A program made the position numbers and the translations under genes. The notes under the pieces are model-generated. The model was given only the letters and a program-made list of their open reading frames with translations, had not been told where the DNA came from and made no database searches. Below are positions 44,808 through 59,227 of a stretch of DNA of 64,000 nt, piece by piece. Origin of the DNA: Balamuthia mandrillaris. Taxonomy: Eukaryota > Discosea > Longamoebia > Balamuthiidae. The stretch spans positions 62,001 through 126,000 of the forward strand of contig JAVKOQ010000064.1 of assembly GCA_031835245.1 (NCBI GenBank). Direction: 5' to 3'. Numbering within the stretch: position 1 is the first letter of the stretch; each line of letters begins with the position of its first letter.

Positions 44808-47800
44808 TTTGCTGGATCGAAAATAAGGTGTGACGGTAATTGGCGAGACTAAACTCGAAGAACAAAGAGACCGATCTACCGCATTGGTTGTTCCTCCCCA
44901 GACTTTTCTAAACTGTAAATGTTAGTACTTCGTTCCCTATCCTCCTCTCCCCTTCTTCGCTGTGCTCATGATAGATCCATCTTTTTCTTCTGTTCTGTTC
45001 TTGGTGATATTCATGTTTGCACTCTTTGCTTTTTTTCAAAAACACAGTGGACCTCTCACCGAATGGTGGTGTAAATATAAATGACTACACGCTGATAATG
45101 GATGTGTGGCTGGAAGACCTTCCAAAGGACAGTCTCTCCCTCTACCAAGCCAATTATCAACAAAGACCTACTGAAGGAGAGGCTTACATCATAAAGACGG
45201 GTACGTTCATCTTTGCGCCCACTCTCCTCTTTTCTCTTCTTGTTTTTCTCGTTGTTTATATTTTCAACAAAATTCATAGGTGGTGTTGGTATTTTCGGTG
45301 AATATGGCGTGCGAGAGGCATGGGTCCGGCCCAAACGATGGACCAGGATAGTGGTGACAGTTGGTGGAAGCCCACGCTGCATGACCACCTATGTCAACGG
45401 TAAGCTGTGCGCCAAAGTGGAGAAAGGCGTGTTCCACACGGCCGATGGACGCTTTGCTGTGAACACGGAATCCATCATGCTGTTCAACAGTACAAAGGAG
45501 AGCTTCATGCCGGGCGTTAAGGTCAAATACGTGGAGTTTCGTCCTTTCATGATGACACTGGAAGCTGTCAAGGAGTCGGCTCAGCTTAACCGCATCTACA
45601 GTTTTTGGGAAGTCGAAAAAGAGCAAGGTTTGTATTATTATTGCACACTCCAAAGTTTTAGTTTCAAGGTTAATTTTTTTTTGTTTAACCTGCAACAACT
45701 TAAACAGAGGAACAGCGAAAGTTTGAACACCTCAGCTTGCAATCTCTGTATAAACGACCGCCACCCGTGTGGATCCATCCCGCTTTCTTAGGTGAGTTTG
45801 GAGACGCCTTTCTGGAGGGAACGGGATTGGAGGGCGGCTCTCTCTATCCTTCCTTTGCGGTATTTTCGATGGCAATCGAAAATGGACTAAAGGAGCAACG
45901 AGAGTTCCTCAATGACCTGCAACACACCGATGCACAGTCACTGGATGCCATCTCTGAAATTTTTAAGGAGTCCAGAGACCTTGCTCGCAAGGTAAGTGTT
46001 GCTTTTCTTTTCATTTGTTTCTACCTCTTCCACTTGCTATTTTGGTGTTTGCTCTTCTTTTTGTCATTCTTTTTTAATTTGCTGGTGCTTTTGCTCTATC
46101 ACACTCTCAGTTTGCCCTGGCAGCCAAAGGAGGAGCCCAGTTAGTGCACTTTATGCGTCACTTTTCAAAACTGGTGGAAGCATTGAAAGAAGGAGAGACA
46201 ATGGTAGTACCAGGTGGCCTCAACGAGCACTGCCTGATATACATTCTGGAGAGACAGGAACAAACTTTCCGGTTTGTGCTGATTAACACGGACCCTCTCC
46301 TTGGTCTCTCTTATCATCAGGCTACCGCCCAACAAGCCCCTAAGATTAAGTACGCATATTTTCGTTCTCTATTAACCGTTTCTTCTTCTTCTTTTTTATG
46401 CTTGCTGAACATATTTAATTTTATCTCTGTTATTGCTAATCAGGTATAAAACATGCATGGCACTTGACAACATACCCGCTAGCCGTGTATTGGATGATGG
46501 CTTCTGGGCTCTGCTGTTCAAGCTTGTAACCTATGCTTCCAAGCACAACACCCCAGACAAGATTTACGATTTACTCATCCCGTAAGCTCATCCCTTTAAA
46601 ATAACAATCGGCGATATGTTTCTCACTTCACTTTTAACAGCTTCTTGGTCAACAAGCCATTGGAAGAGGCTTTAGTAGAGACCGTGGAAGACCCCGATAT
46701 TGATTGGAGATCTCCACAGGTTTGGTTTTTTTAAAAATACCAACCTTTCTTTTATTTTTATGTGTTGACATACTGATCTTATTTTGTGAATGGCGAACGA
46801 CAGCGAGCTAGCACTGCCTATTTCCGCAGCGTATTGGAAGCTTTCCACTATTTGATGCGGCGCAAAGGTTTAACTCCACTGAAAGCGAAGCTCGTCTCTT
46901 TGGCCATTCGCGTTCAAATGTTATCGATGGTGGACAACGACCTCCGCTTTGTAGAATCACTTAGCGATTCTGACGTTCGTCTCATCAAAATGGCATGCGA
47001 GCAAGTGGCCTACACGGCCGTTAAATACACCGACGAGAAGGTGGAAAATGGATTCAACGCCCATCAATTAGCTCAAATTAAGAAGCGTTTGGATGATATT
47101 GGTTCAATCTCGCGCCTCCTGCATCTCTCTTTTTCTTCTCCTCCCGCATTCTCTCACTATCTTGTTTTACTCTTTCTTTCTCACAATCGACTTTGTTATT
47201 TTGGGTTCATATTTTACAGAATCAGCAGTAGCATTGCTGCCACGCGACAATGAAGCCTCCATCAACCCACCACCGCTGGAACTGAATGACGGCGACAAAT
47301 GTGATTACCAATGGTCTCATCATCCTTTCTTTGACCGCCTCCTACGGGAGGAGGATGTGGACGGACTAGCAGGAGCTCCCATTCGTCTTCCTAAGTACGT
47401 GCCTGTCGATCTGTTGCAACTTCCAGGCAGAGTGGACACCTTTGAGGATGCATTGGCGGCTATTCGATACTGTGACAAGATGTGCACTCTCATCTCTGTC
47501 CAGAGTCATACCATCAAAAATACAAGTTTTCTCAAGTGTGGGCTTATTGAACATACGTTTACACAGGTTTGTTATTTCTCTAATACTCTCTTTTTGAATC
47601 AAACGTTTTTCTTTTGATTCTCTCTCTCTCTCTCTCTCATTTGCTACATTTTCTTACCCTATTGTATTCATCAAAGGTCGTTCCAGTGCCTAAACCACGA
47701 ACCAGCCCTGATTACAAGAACTGTGTGTGGGCCATTCCCTTGCGCTATGCCCTCCAACTGGATATCCTCATCCTGCTCCGCTCATGCGCAAGAAAGCCAC

Positions 47801-48833
47801 CGACATTCCCTCCGAAGTGTCCCTGCACTTGATGGGCTACGAGAGGATGTATGGCTATGGCCTGAGCACTGGCAAGTTTGGGGATCAAAGCGAAACTATT
47901 GAGGTCCATACAGCAGAGCTCAACATTGCTCGCACTAGCGTTCTGGACTACTTTAGCGATCAGAGGGAGGACATACCGCAGGCCAATCAGATATTGTGCT
48001 TTGAGAACGGTCTCGCTCCGGAGCAAAGCACCATGCGTTTCCTCAGTGAAGTCTGTGAGGAACTTGGTAAATGCTGATTTTCTCTTTTTCATGATTTATT
48101 TTGAAACAGGGATATGGTCTGACAATTTATTGTTAATAGCATTCCCACAGAATGACATTCACACTTACATCTCCGGAGAACAGCACCTGATTATCAAGAA
48201 TTATCCTGAGTTCGAGTGCTACCGCGACATTGCCTTTTACTTCAAGTACTTTATGAATACCGAAGATGAGGCCTTCCCTCCTCCTACTCAATGGACGCAA
48301 CTACACGCTGGCCTACGATGGAAGTGGGGACAGGGCGAGTACCTCGTGTTGGCCTACGGCAATTTCCCTCTCTACTGTAGGCCCAAGAAGAAGAGCTTCA
48401 CGCATCGCTTCCCTTCCACCGCTACTCCTTCCTTCCTTACCAGCCCTCACGAGGTCAACACAGAAGACGACGTTCTCCACATTAAGAACTTGCCCAACTT
48501 TGATGATGCTCTGGGTCAAAGAGATTCGGAGCTGTTGATTTCTTACCTTACGGTGCCTTACCTGCGCTTACCTTTGGTGCTTTCCTTCTTCTCCACAGAG
48601 GATCGCATTCACTCTCTCAAAAGCAAGAAGCTGCAAGACGTGTTGGACAGCGTTCTCTTCGAGCCGGGTCGTTATCTGCCTGCCTATTTGAAGGGAGAAC
48701 CCACTGATGTACCCACCACCTCCCCTGAGCTACTGGCGACTCCCTACGGCCACCTCATCAACGAGTTGCATCGTTCTCCTGAGGGTGTAATCCAATCCAT
48801 GCTGCAATTGCTCAAGTTTGCTTTGGACTTGGT

Positions 48834-48869
<36 letters not shown>

Positions 48870-49642
48870 CTCCGTTCCTCCCTTTGACTTGTATCGTAAT
48901 TAACAGTATTCTATTTTATTGTTGAAACTCATAGGATATAGATACAGTCTACACAAGCACCGTTGACATCATTCTTTACGTAATGCGCACCGCCGCTCGT
49001 TTGAGCAACTACATGTCCTTCATGATAGACCATGCACGTGGTAGACATGAATGCATCTCTGCCCCACTGCGAGATGTGATCGTCACTCCCGCCGTTTTAG
49101 ACACTCTTGAAAAAGGCCAGAGCGAGCTGCGAGCCCTCCTTCAAGGCCCCGTTCACAGAATGCTCGAGTCATGGTGCTACCAAGCCATGAAAGCCTGTGA
49201 GAACAAGGAAGACGATGCAGTCGTTGATGAGAATACCAAAATCGCGTGCAACCTGCACGCTCATCTGTTGTTGCTCTACCGGAGCGTCCTGTTGGAAGAC
49301 TTGACAGAGGACGTGGTAAGCACTTTGCTCTGTGCCTTCATATTCCTCACCACCAGACACACATGGAACATGCGATTGCTCTCCATTCCCGAGACAGAAA
49401 TCTACGAAGTGTTGCAAGTACAGAGACGCAAGCTGATAACCTGGCTAAGACGTGCCCGACAGAGCGTCCTCAACAATGTGATGGAGTCTGCGGTGAGGGT
49501 GACCACTGGAACAGGCATTAGAGTGAAAAAAGAGGGAGACCCTAAGGAGTTTATTCGTCGTTGGGCCTATATCTCTGGTGATCGCTCAGTTGGAAGATTC
49601 ACTGTCTCTTCTGCTCGTCATCAGGTATGTCTTTTGTGTCTT

Positions 49643-49681
<39 letters not shown>

Positions 49682-52600
49682 GCTCTAGCTCTCTAGCTCT
49701 AGCTCTTCTCTTTTTCCTTACTCCTTAGTTACTATTTCCATTTTTCATTTCTTAAAAAAAACAGGAATATACTGGCGATAAAGAACCTGCTGTTCAAGAA
49801 GTCAGCCACGAGAAGGAATTGGGTGTGGAAATCGATGTTCAAACCATCCAACTCACTCTCAAGACTTCCCACCTCAAAGCCTTGACCAAAGCCATCGCTG
49901 CCAACCCTGATGTCATCGAGATCTTTGGCTCTCACTCCATGCAAGCCGCCACCATTCAAAGTGCAGAAAACAGAGAATGGGTGCGCTTGATCGGCAGAGA
50001 TCACGACATTCATCACTGGAAGACGCCAGACCCTCGCACTGATGTTCAAATCAATGACAGAGATTACGTGCCAGGAGAGTTGGAGCCCTCGGAAGAGTGG
50101 ATCATCCCCATCTTTGAGCCGGTGAGACTGACTTATCTCACGAAACCTTTCCCGTTGCAGATATGCCTTCCTGAGGATCCACTACCTGAGGATGCGGATG
50201 TAGCCTACATGGTAGGCATTCATCCCAAGCTGGGAGGTACTTGGAAGGAAATCTTTGTATTTAAGACTCTTAGAATTGTTCAGATCTACAACGTGATGTC
50301 TCATGGACGCAGATTTTACCGGTACACTATCTTATCTTGTAGTTTTTTCTTCTTTCTTCCTTTATTGTTTACGCAAATACAAATCAGATCACTGGAGTAC
50401 ACAACCGACACCAGGTTCACATTACGAGAAATGCAACCCTCCACCGACGATCGCATGTATCCCTGGCCTAAATGGGAGAGGCACGGAGCGGGCCACCCTT
50501 ATGCCGCTTACCCAGACCCAACCTCTTGCGTCATCTTCCGCAGTAAAGACCATCCTTCCAACTTATCAGGCACCGAGGAACAGTTCATTCCTTCCCGCTT
50601 GCTCTATGGTATCGTGCCATCCGCTCTGTTGGACACGCACCTCTTCTGGCAGGACGATGAGGACAATCTTCGTGGCTATCCCACCTCCAACAACAGTCTT
50701 CACATCATTTACGTGAAGCTCGTTAGAATGGCGCAGGTGGAGGCCAGTAAAACCAAAGGCGTTTGCGCTGTTGTACGCCGTCTCATGAAAAACGAGATTG
50801 GCAAATATAGAGCCACTCCTAAGAAGCGTGAAACGGACGATGAAGATGGTTCCTCTTCCACAGCTATGGATGTGGAGGAAGATCCACACGACAAAGGAAA
50901 AGACAAGGTGAAGGAGACAACAACATCAAGCTCCTCTACGTCGTCTTCGGCTTCTTCACCCCCCTCAAAAGAGGAGGCCGAACGCAAGACCGAAAAGACT
51001 ATCGATCAGGAAGAGTTGATTTTGATGAACTTGCTGTACGCCCCACCAGGCACTAAGTTGCATAGCCTCGCCAAGGTTTTGGCACGAATTGAGAACCTGA
51101 GCTACGTTCTCGCTTGGACAAGGCAACAGGATCTCGTGGATGCTCCTTTCAACGTGGACTTGGTAGAGCTGCCTCGCTTGAAGATGACGTTCCACGCTCG
51201 CACTGACGAAGATGGCGTAGTCCGACTGTATAGCATGGATCATGTCAACCTCTTCGTGACAAATGCCAGAAGCGATTTAACCACAACTCTCATTCAGGGC
51301 ATCCCCCACTCCCTTTTGCTCGCCGATGCCAACGGAGAGATACTCATATTGGTTCCTTCCATTCATCCCGTGCGGCCATTCATCGGAGCGGCTCCCTTCT
51401 CGACGGAGCTGGTATTGGATCGTACTGACAAGGAATGGTGGGACTCGCTCGACACCAAGTACTATCTGTACCCGGTCCACATCTCCCTCTCCTTCATGTT
51501 CACACCCACGTTGGCCTCTGCTCTCTATTTGTTACTGTTGCGGTTCCTCAACCGAGACTACGAGCAGGTCTACCGCCTGGTCAATTCCATCGGTACCGAT
51601 ACCCAGTTCTCTACAGAGGAGGACATCATCTTCAAAACCATGGGAGAGGCCAACAATGACTGTCACCCCAACGCCCATTCCTCACGCCTCAAAATCTCCC
51701 TCGTCACCATTGATAGTCCTGTGCAGTGTCCGTGGGACCTGACCAAGCAGGTCAGTAGGTACGTCACCAAACTGCCCCATGTCTCTGCCACCTGCCACAT
51801 GGACCACGATGAGGAGCTTCAGCTGTTGGAGATGTGCATCTGCGATGTGGATGATCCTCGCTTTGACCCTCGCATCTACACGGAGTACGAAGTCACTCTC
51901 GTCAAGAACCGAAAGCACCACCTTCAAGCTTTGGTGGATGGCAAGTCCTCTGCCGCTTGCTTCGTGGTGCCTCGCATGGTAGATTCAGGATGGCCCTATC
52001 ACCATGACATGACCGTCCTGGGTGCCACTCCTCTGGACTGGCAGCAGCTCTCCGTAGATTTCGCGGCGCCTCAGGCCCTCAGTGGCGTCATGGTGCTAGA
52101 CACAGCCCACAGCTTCTGGTCCGGCGATGAGACAACCATCGGCAGCGCTCTCCACTTGGGATTCTTGTTCCTCTATGGCCTCTTCACCGGCTCCTTGAAA
52201 GCCAAAGTATGCTCTAAAGACGACAGTCACACCATCGCCACCCTACTTACCCAACTGCTGGCTGACAAGAACGACACTAGCCTCCTCAACTCCATCCTCA
52301 AGATTCTCTGCCAAAACCCTGAGCTCTGCAAGCGCCTGCCGAAGTTCGTGGATAAGCGACAGATGAAGAACACACATATCAACGGCTGGGTGGATGAGAC
52401 AGAGCCTATCTCTCCTATCGACGATCTGTTCTCTCTGCTGGTGCCCATGCTCATGATGGAAGTGGACAACCTCTACATCCCTCCTGATGACTACCCTCGC
52501 CTGCCTCCTCCTGAACCCTCTGCTCCTGTCCGTCCGGAGGGAGAGCGCGAGTGGATCCTTCCCTACCTCTCCGACTTTATGTGCGAACAAAGGGTGTTGA

Positions 52601-55600
52601 AGAAGAGTGTGCGTGGTGTCGATGGAAGCGGCAAATTGGACCTTGATGAAACCAAACAAACCGCGTTTGCCACCACGCCATTGCTGCCCATTGGTCTCGA
52701 AAAGTACATTGCCTATCTCTCGCTGCATGACCTAGGCAGAGAACCCGTTTCGGATCAGCTGCCATTTGATGTATCCCGTCATCCGCAGGCCAATTCCGAA
52801 GTGGCCGTGTCCATGATCCATCGTTTGAAGAACGACATGGCGGTCTACGCTGAGCAAATGAACAAGGGCCAACAGGCCCTTTGCTTGCACCTTCTGGAGC
52901 AGGACATTGAAGCCATTGCGCAGAATCCCACGAAAGCTGATCTGGACAAACCCCTTCAACACATCCGGGAGTTGGTCGGCGGGTTGGCCTCCATACGAGA
53001 GCAGGACGCCACTTACGTGACCTCCGCCATTCCGTTCGTCACGGCACTGGCCAATCAGGTTCCTCTTCCCGCTGAAGCAGAAGGACCAGGAAAAGGAACA
53101 ACTCAAAAGTTGGGATTCCTGCTGCGTCGTTATAGCGGCCAGGAGAGCTTCATGTGGTTGGATTACTTGGTGGGAGCATTGCTTTCCTCTAGAGCCACGT
53201 TCGACCTCCAAAAGTTAAACCCTTACTTGGAGGAAGCTGATATCTCGCGCATGTTTGATGTGGTTACGGGCATCATTCTTCACGCCAATCGCGTGGGTCA
53301 CATCAACAGAGCCATCTCCGACGCAAGAGACCTATTGGAGTTATTAGAAGCAGCCAAGGAAAAGACCAGTCAAGGGATAGCGCCAGAAGCTGCCATCCTT
53401 GCTGGCCTCAAACAAAAGAGTCACTCTTTGGCCGTCAATCTCAACACTCAAAGACATTACATGGATCAAGAGAAGATGACTATCGAGGAAGAAGAGAAGG
53501 AAGAGGACGAACAGGAAGAAGCCGGAGGTTACATCTACGATCCACGCTTCTTGGTCTTCGAGTTCACATGGAACATCCTGCTTCGCAAGTCACAGGTCAT
53601 CATCGTAAGAGAGTTCATGGACTCGCTACGTCAGGGCAAGGCTTTGGTCAAGCAAATGATCATGGGTGCAGGCAAAACTACGGTAGTAGGTCCTCTCCTG
53701 GCCTTGATGTTGGGCGACGGCAAGTCCCTGGTGACGCAAGTGGTGCCGCCCGCCCTGTTGGAGTTCTCTCGCGGTATCATGCGTTCCACCTTCTCCTCCA
53801 TCATGCACAAACGCATTTACACCTTGTCCTGCGACCGTGCCAGCAAGGTAGATCGCAGCATCTTCAAGAAGCTGAGCAACGCCATCAAGACTAAAGGCGT
53901 GGTCATCAGCACGCCCACCTCCATCAAGTCCATCATGCTGAAGTACTTGGAGATGTTGCACCTCATCGAGGACCCTGGTGTGCCTTCTCATCCTTCCATG
54001 GAGATGGATGCCAAGGAGTTGGCCCGTGTGCTGCAGCTCTTCCGTGACGGAGTGCTCATCATGGACGAAGTGGATCTCATCCTGCATCCCCTGAAGAGTG
54101 AGCTGAACTTCCCCATCGGACCCAAGTTGGACCTCGACTTCCATCCTCTGCGTTGGAAGCTACCCATTCACATCCTGGATGCTGTCTTCTACGCTGAACG
54201 TGGCCGCATGTCGGTTGGTTTCCGCGAGAGCAATCGCGCTATGCTCATTCTGGACAAGCTCAAGGCAGTCATCTCCAAGGGCTACAAGCAACGCGCTCTT
54301 CAACATAGCCCTCACATTGTGCTCCTCGATCCAGACTTTTACCATGAGGAGATGAAACCGGTTATGGCAGAGTGGCTCCTGCTCTGGCTGGAGTCGCAGC
54401 ACCTCAGCGGCCTCACCGATGAGCAGATGCTCAAGTACATCACTGAAGGGGCGCTCTTCGACCCTGAGCTCGCGGAGCTCGTCAACGAGACTCTCTCTCC
54501 TACGCACAAGAAGATGCTCAACCTCTCGAGAGATTGGTTAAAGAGCTTCTTGCCTCACGTCCTGCAAAAGATTAACCGTGTATCATTTGGCATTCTCAAC
54601 AAAGCGGACTATGATAGAGCCATTGCGGCAGATCCAAACATGCCTCGTACTCGCGCCAAACTTGCCATTCCGTTCGTGGGCAAGGATGTGCCATCTCGTT
54701 CCTCCGAGTTTGCTCACCCTGATGTTATCATCGGTCTCACCATTCTAGCTTATCGGTATTTATCTTTTTAAACTTGGTCGTTTGTTTGTTTGTTTGTGTT
54801 TTTTTCTTTAAAACAAAAACATATTATTTGTTAACCTGTTGTTTATCGAAAAAAACAAAAAACAGATATGAAGGCCTTCGCTGGACCGACTTCCACGACA
54901 TCGTTGGCTCACTGCGCAGCACCCTAACCAAAGAAATCGGTCCTTTCAATGAGAGACAATCCAGCCGCCGCTATGCCTCTTGGGTCAAAGAAGCCGGCGG
55001 TCGAGTTCGTGGCGTTCACAAACGCAATGAAGAAATATTGCCAGAAGACGATGATGAAGACAAAGAAGTAGTACCACTTCGCCTCTTGAAACGCTCCAAC
55101 GAGGAACAAATGATGAAGCTCTTCAATCTGCTCTACAAACTGCCCGATCTTATCCACTGGTACTTGAACGAATTTATCTTCCCGGCCTACATGCGCCACC
55201 AGGTGGTCAAACTGAGCGCCAGCGGTCAGGCTTTGGGAGGCGAGATGCTCTTTGGCCGCCGTATCGGCTTCAGCGGCACGCCCAGCGACTTGATGCCCAT
55301 AGAGTTGGGCAAATGTGGCTATGAGCGAGGCTCTGATGGTCTCATGATGAGCTACCTTACCGACACCAAGATTGTCTCCTACGAGACTATTGAGGAAGGA
55401 TGGTCGGTGCGTTCCCTTTTGGATCGCATCGCTACTACCACGGAGCCTCAGCCTTATCACGCTCTCATCGACACGGGCGCGTTGATCACGGGAATGAGTA
55501 ACTACGAAGTGGCAGCCTACCTCTTGTCTCGGGGATTGAAAGACTTTGAAGGAGTAGTCTTCTTGGATGAGCTTGACAGGAAGATGATTCTGGTGAGAGC

Positions 55601-58222
55601 CACTGGAAGAGTGTTGAAGCTGGCACAGTGCGGTATCAGCAAGAAACGAAGGTTTGCCTTCTACGATCAGGTGCACACTACCGGCATGGACATCCAGCAT
55701 ATGCTTAGTGCGTGTGCTGTGCTGACATTGGGCAAAGACATGACCTTCCGTGATTATTCTCAAGGTCTGTACTGTCGTTCTATTTTCTCTTTCTCCTCTG
55801 TCTCTCTCTCCTTGAGGTATAAGAAAAGCTGACAGCTTTTTAACAAAAGGCGCATTCCGTATGAGAGGAATCGGCAAAGGGCAAACCATAAAACTATTCA
55901 TCATTCCAGAGATAGAGCGTTTGATGGCTCGAGAATTGGCTGAAGCCCGTATGCCCGACACTGGAGCGGAGGGCGTGAAGAAAGTGCTTCTGGACGTGGC
56001 AGCATGGCTTGTCATCAACAGCATGAGGGCCGAGCGCATCCAATTTAACCAGCTTTGCATCCAAAACGTCACTAACGTATGGCAGAAGAACTCCTTCAAG
56101 AACCTTCTTCTCGGCAGAGAGAGCTTCTCCGTAAATAAGCCCTTGGAAGACAGTTTCCTTCGTAAATGCCTCCAGATCTTCCGCGAGCCGATTGACTTCT
56201 CTGTGGAAGCCTCCGTGCCAGTTCCGATCCCCTTCGTCTCTCGCATCGACAAAAGAATCGAAGAGAACAGCGGACTTATTTACACCGAAGAGGAGAGGGC
56301 CATCATTCAAACAGTGCGAAACATTGTGGCTAGCAGGAGAGGACAGGAAGAAGAAGAGGTGGAGCGAGAGGAGGACCTCGTCAAGGACAAAGGCAAAGTC
56401 AGAGAGCTCATGTCCAGCAGAGAGAAGCTGCGTCACCGACGCAGACGCTTGTTGGACAGCTCTGGCCACTTTTTCGACGCCGAGAAGGTACAGGAACAAG
56501 AACAGGAGAGAGAACAGCAGCAAGAGCAAGAACAGGAGCAGGAGATCGAGATCGAGAAGTACGTGGATTTGGCATACAGCAGGGACCACGAGGCACCCAC
56601 ACCTTGGCCCTTCATATCATTGAGAGAACAGCCCTCCAACTTGGAGCAATTTTATCCCTGCCACGAGTTTCATCTGTACAAGCGACAGCCGTTGAGCTTC
56701 CCCGACTACCTCCTCGTTTCCAACAACTACTTTGACAAACGTTGGTCGGGAGCGAGACGTATCAAGAACGTATGTATGGTACTCGAATGGGTTCCTTCTA
56801 CCGCTGCTCTTTCTTCTACTTCTTCCGCTTCTACATCGCAACAGACAGAGCTTTCACCCAGTCGTGGAGCTGCGTTGCAGAAGGCATATCATTTGTTTGA
56901 TCAGGATAAAAGCGGGGACATCTGCAAAGAAGAGCTATGGCAGATTATTCGCTCAGCTATGGATGTAAAAGCCACCGAAGAAGAGCTACAAACCATCATT
57001 CAAGAGTTTAGCAAGAACAACAAGACTAAGGATGGAGGAGAAGCGTTAGACTACGAAGCCATCAAAGCCTTCCTCTGTAGCGGCAAATTCCGAGAGGAAC
57101 AGCAGGGTCGCTTCTTCGTGGTACTATCCCTGGCAGAGGCAGAAACCATCCGCCGCATCATGCACATCCGCCTTGAGAGGAATGTCATCGATGGAGCGGA
57201 CGCCACAATGGCCCTCCGTTGCGTTCCATCTGGTAACGCCCTCGTGGACGTGTCGCATGGCTTCGAAGCAGCCAAGCCCTACCAATCTGAAGTGGCGCAT
57301 CAAAGCTTCCGCTTCCTTGATTGCGACATGTACTATAGGGATGAGCAACTGAACGTTCTGGTGAGAGCGTTGCAGGAGAGCAACACTCGTGAGCGCAGGA
57401 TCTTCTTCGAGCGAGTGATCGGCTGTCGTCGTCGCATGAACCGCAAATGGGAGGAGACGCCTGTAGCCAAGCTCTTTGCTCTCCCTGATGAGTTCCACGC
57501 GCTCAAACAACGGGCACAGTCGGTGTGTGTCCGACAGGCCATCAAAGCTAAAGGCATGCTCTTCTATGATGCCTTCCACCTGTTCGATCGTAACAGAACG
57601 GGCATTATCACACCGGCACAGCTTTGGGGTGCCTTCGACTGGTTGGGCATCGATCTCGCTGCGGAGGACATTCTGGACTTTATCCGCACGGCGGACAAGA
57701 GCGGCGATGGCAACATCTCCTACCGCGAGTTCTTAGACATGGTGCGTGACCCTGACGCTAAATTTGAAGAGCTGGAAGAGGAGAACGAGCCGCAGGAAGA
57801 AAGCCAAAAGTCAGGTACCGGACTTTATGATGAAGAGGTGGTTCAGCCAAAGGGAGAGGAAGAGCTGCTCCGCTTAAAGCGACAGCAGATGGCGGAGGAG
57901 AAGCGCATCGAGGAGGAGGAAGCGGAGAAGGAGAAGGAGTTCGAACGGAAGATTCGTCGAGAGATTGACGAGGAGGAAGAGGAAATCGATCGTCAGCGAG
58001 GAGCCAACCCCAAGCTGCTTGGCCCTGGCTCCATACAGTACGACTTCACGACGGGACAACGACCCAGGAGGATGACCAGCAGAGGAGACATCGCCTACAA
58101 GGAGGAGTTCCAGAGCAAGTACTTGAGAGTGTATCGCCTTGGTATGCTCTTCCTTCCCATCCCCTTCGCCAATGAGGGTAATGGTGGCGGCAGGAGCCTT
58201 AATCAGTATACGTAAGTGCTTT

Positions 58223-58278
<56 letters not shown>

Positions 58279-58907
58279 GCACTCTGCTTTCTGCTCTGCT
58301 CACTTTGCTCTCGCAACAAAACTCAAGTGTTACAATGGAGATCAAATTGGATGAGTTACCACAAACCAAACTGGCCCTCTTCTCTACCGCCGTGCACAAC
58401 GAAGCAGCAGCAATGGTCTACGTTCGCAGTGATGGCCTTGTCGGGGTTGGTGACAACTTTGGCAAACAGGAGGAACATCATGTGCGAACCGGAGCGTGGC
58501 ATATCGTGTCCATCGCTGTGGACTGTTCCCCGGAGAAGAAACGTGTGGATGTCTTCCTGGACGGAAAGTTGGTGACGACGGCCCACTCCGAAGAAGAGAT
58601 CTATGTCGATAGCCCGTTTTACGCCGTGCAGGAGCAGATATGCTTGTTTGGAAGCAAGAACACGGCGGAGACCTTTGGAGCCAATGTCAAGAACGTTTGG
58701 TTCGAGAATAGAACATTCGCCCCTGAGGTTTGTTTTCTTTTTTTTTCTTTCTTTTTCTTGTTCTACTTTTAACACAGTTACAAATAGGAGGTAGAAATGC
58801 TGTACGAAAGCATTCAAATGGAGCGCCAGTGGACGTGCCAGTTCTGTACTTTCAAGAATCCACTCTCAAGCATCGAATGTTCTGTTTGCGGCCGTTTCAA
58901 CCTTTAA
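44487..58907 (+). CDS. Giant DUF3638/DUF3645 helicase-like protein with LamG-like, EF-hand and NZF modules
   Basis: About 4,200 residues from roughly 20 exons. Order: Pro/Glu-rich N-terminus; LamG/concanavalin-like fold (45,048-45,590, NGGVNINDYTLIMDVWLED); long DUF6606-like scaffold (LHLMGYERMYGYGLSTG, FPSTATPS, LLATPYGHLINEL); DUF3638/DUF3645 ATPase-like core with Walker A IMGAGKTTVVGPLL (about 53,660), Walker B VLIMDEVDLIL (54,050), GFSGTPSD (55,267) and a motif VI-like RMRGIGKGQ (55,861); a Gln/Glu coil (56,490-56,560); EF-hand loops DQDKSGDICKEE (56,899), DRNRTGIITPAQ (57,586) and ADKSGDGNISYRE (57,691); acidic coil; second LamG-like domain (58,328-58,728); and a last-exon zinc finger WTCQFCTFKNP...CSVC (58,830-58,889) with the Thr-Phe pair of ubiquitin-binding NPL4 fingers. 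Introns 50,322-50,387 and others are in frame. Near 47,785 the frame slips by one base. The ATPase core is known from fungi and protists with no settled function. Confidence 0.85.
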
Positions 58908-58909
58908 GT

Positions 58910-58915
58910 AATAAA
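58910..58915 (+). terminator. AATAAA polyadenylation signal
   Basis: A canonical AATAAA hexamer three bases after the stop of the giant gene, followed by a T/G-rich stretch (TTGTTGTTGTTG), as at a cleavage site. The gap from here to 59,227 has no other gene. Confidence 0.6.
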
Positions 58916-59227
58916 GCCCAACCTCTTGTTGTTGTTGTTTTTCAGCAGTCCAAGCAGTTGTTTGCCTGATTGCTGAAGTGGTGGCTCGCGCATCGAAAAA
59001 TTACTGCAGGGGTAGAGGTCGCAGGGATGCGGGGTGAGTCGGCCAAACTGTGTTGAGCAAAGCTAGCTTCGCATAGAAGACCAGGAGGAGAGGCGCACCC
59101 CCTCGCTCCATCGTTTCTTCCATCGTTGCAAAACCAAGAAGCGGGAAGAGAAAGGATGGGATGGGTGGCAATACTAAAAAGATTTTAGAATGCTTTCAAA
59201 AAAAAAAAAATAACAACAGCAGGCGTT

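Noticed and set aside
54924-56252. Long open frame (442 codons) on the minus strand inside the giant gene
   Set aside because: It is antisense to conserved core sequence and spans a real intron of the + gene. Its composition shows no domain. It is a shadow of the GC-rich sense codons.
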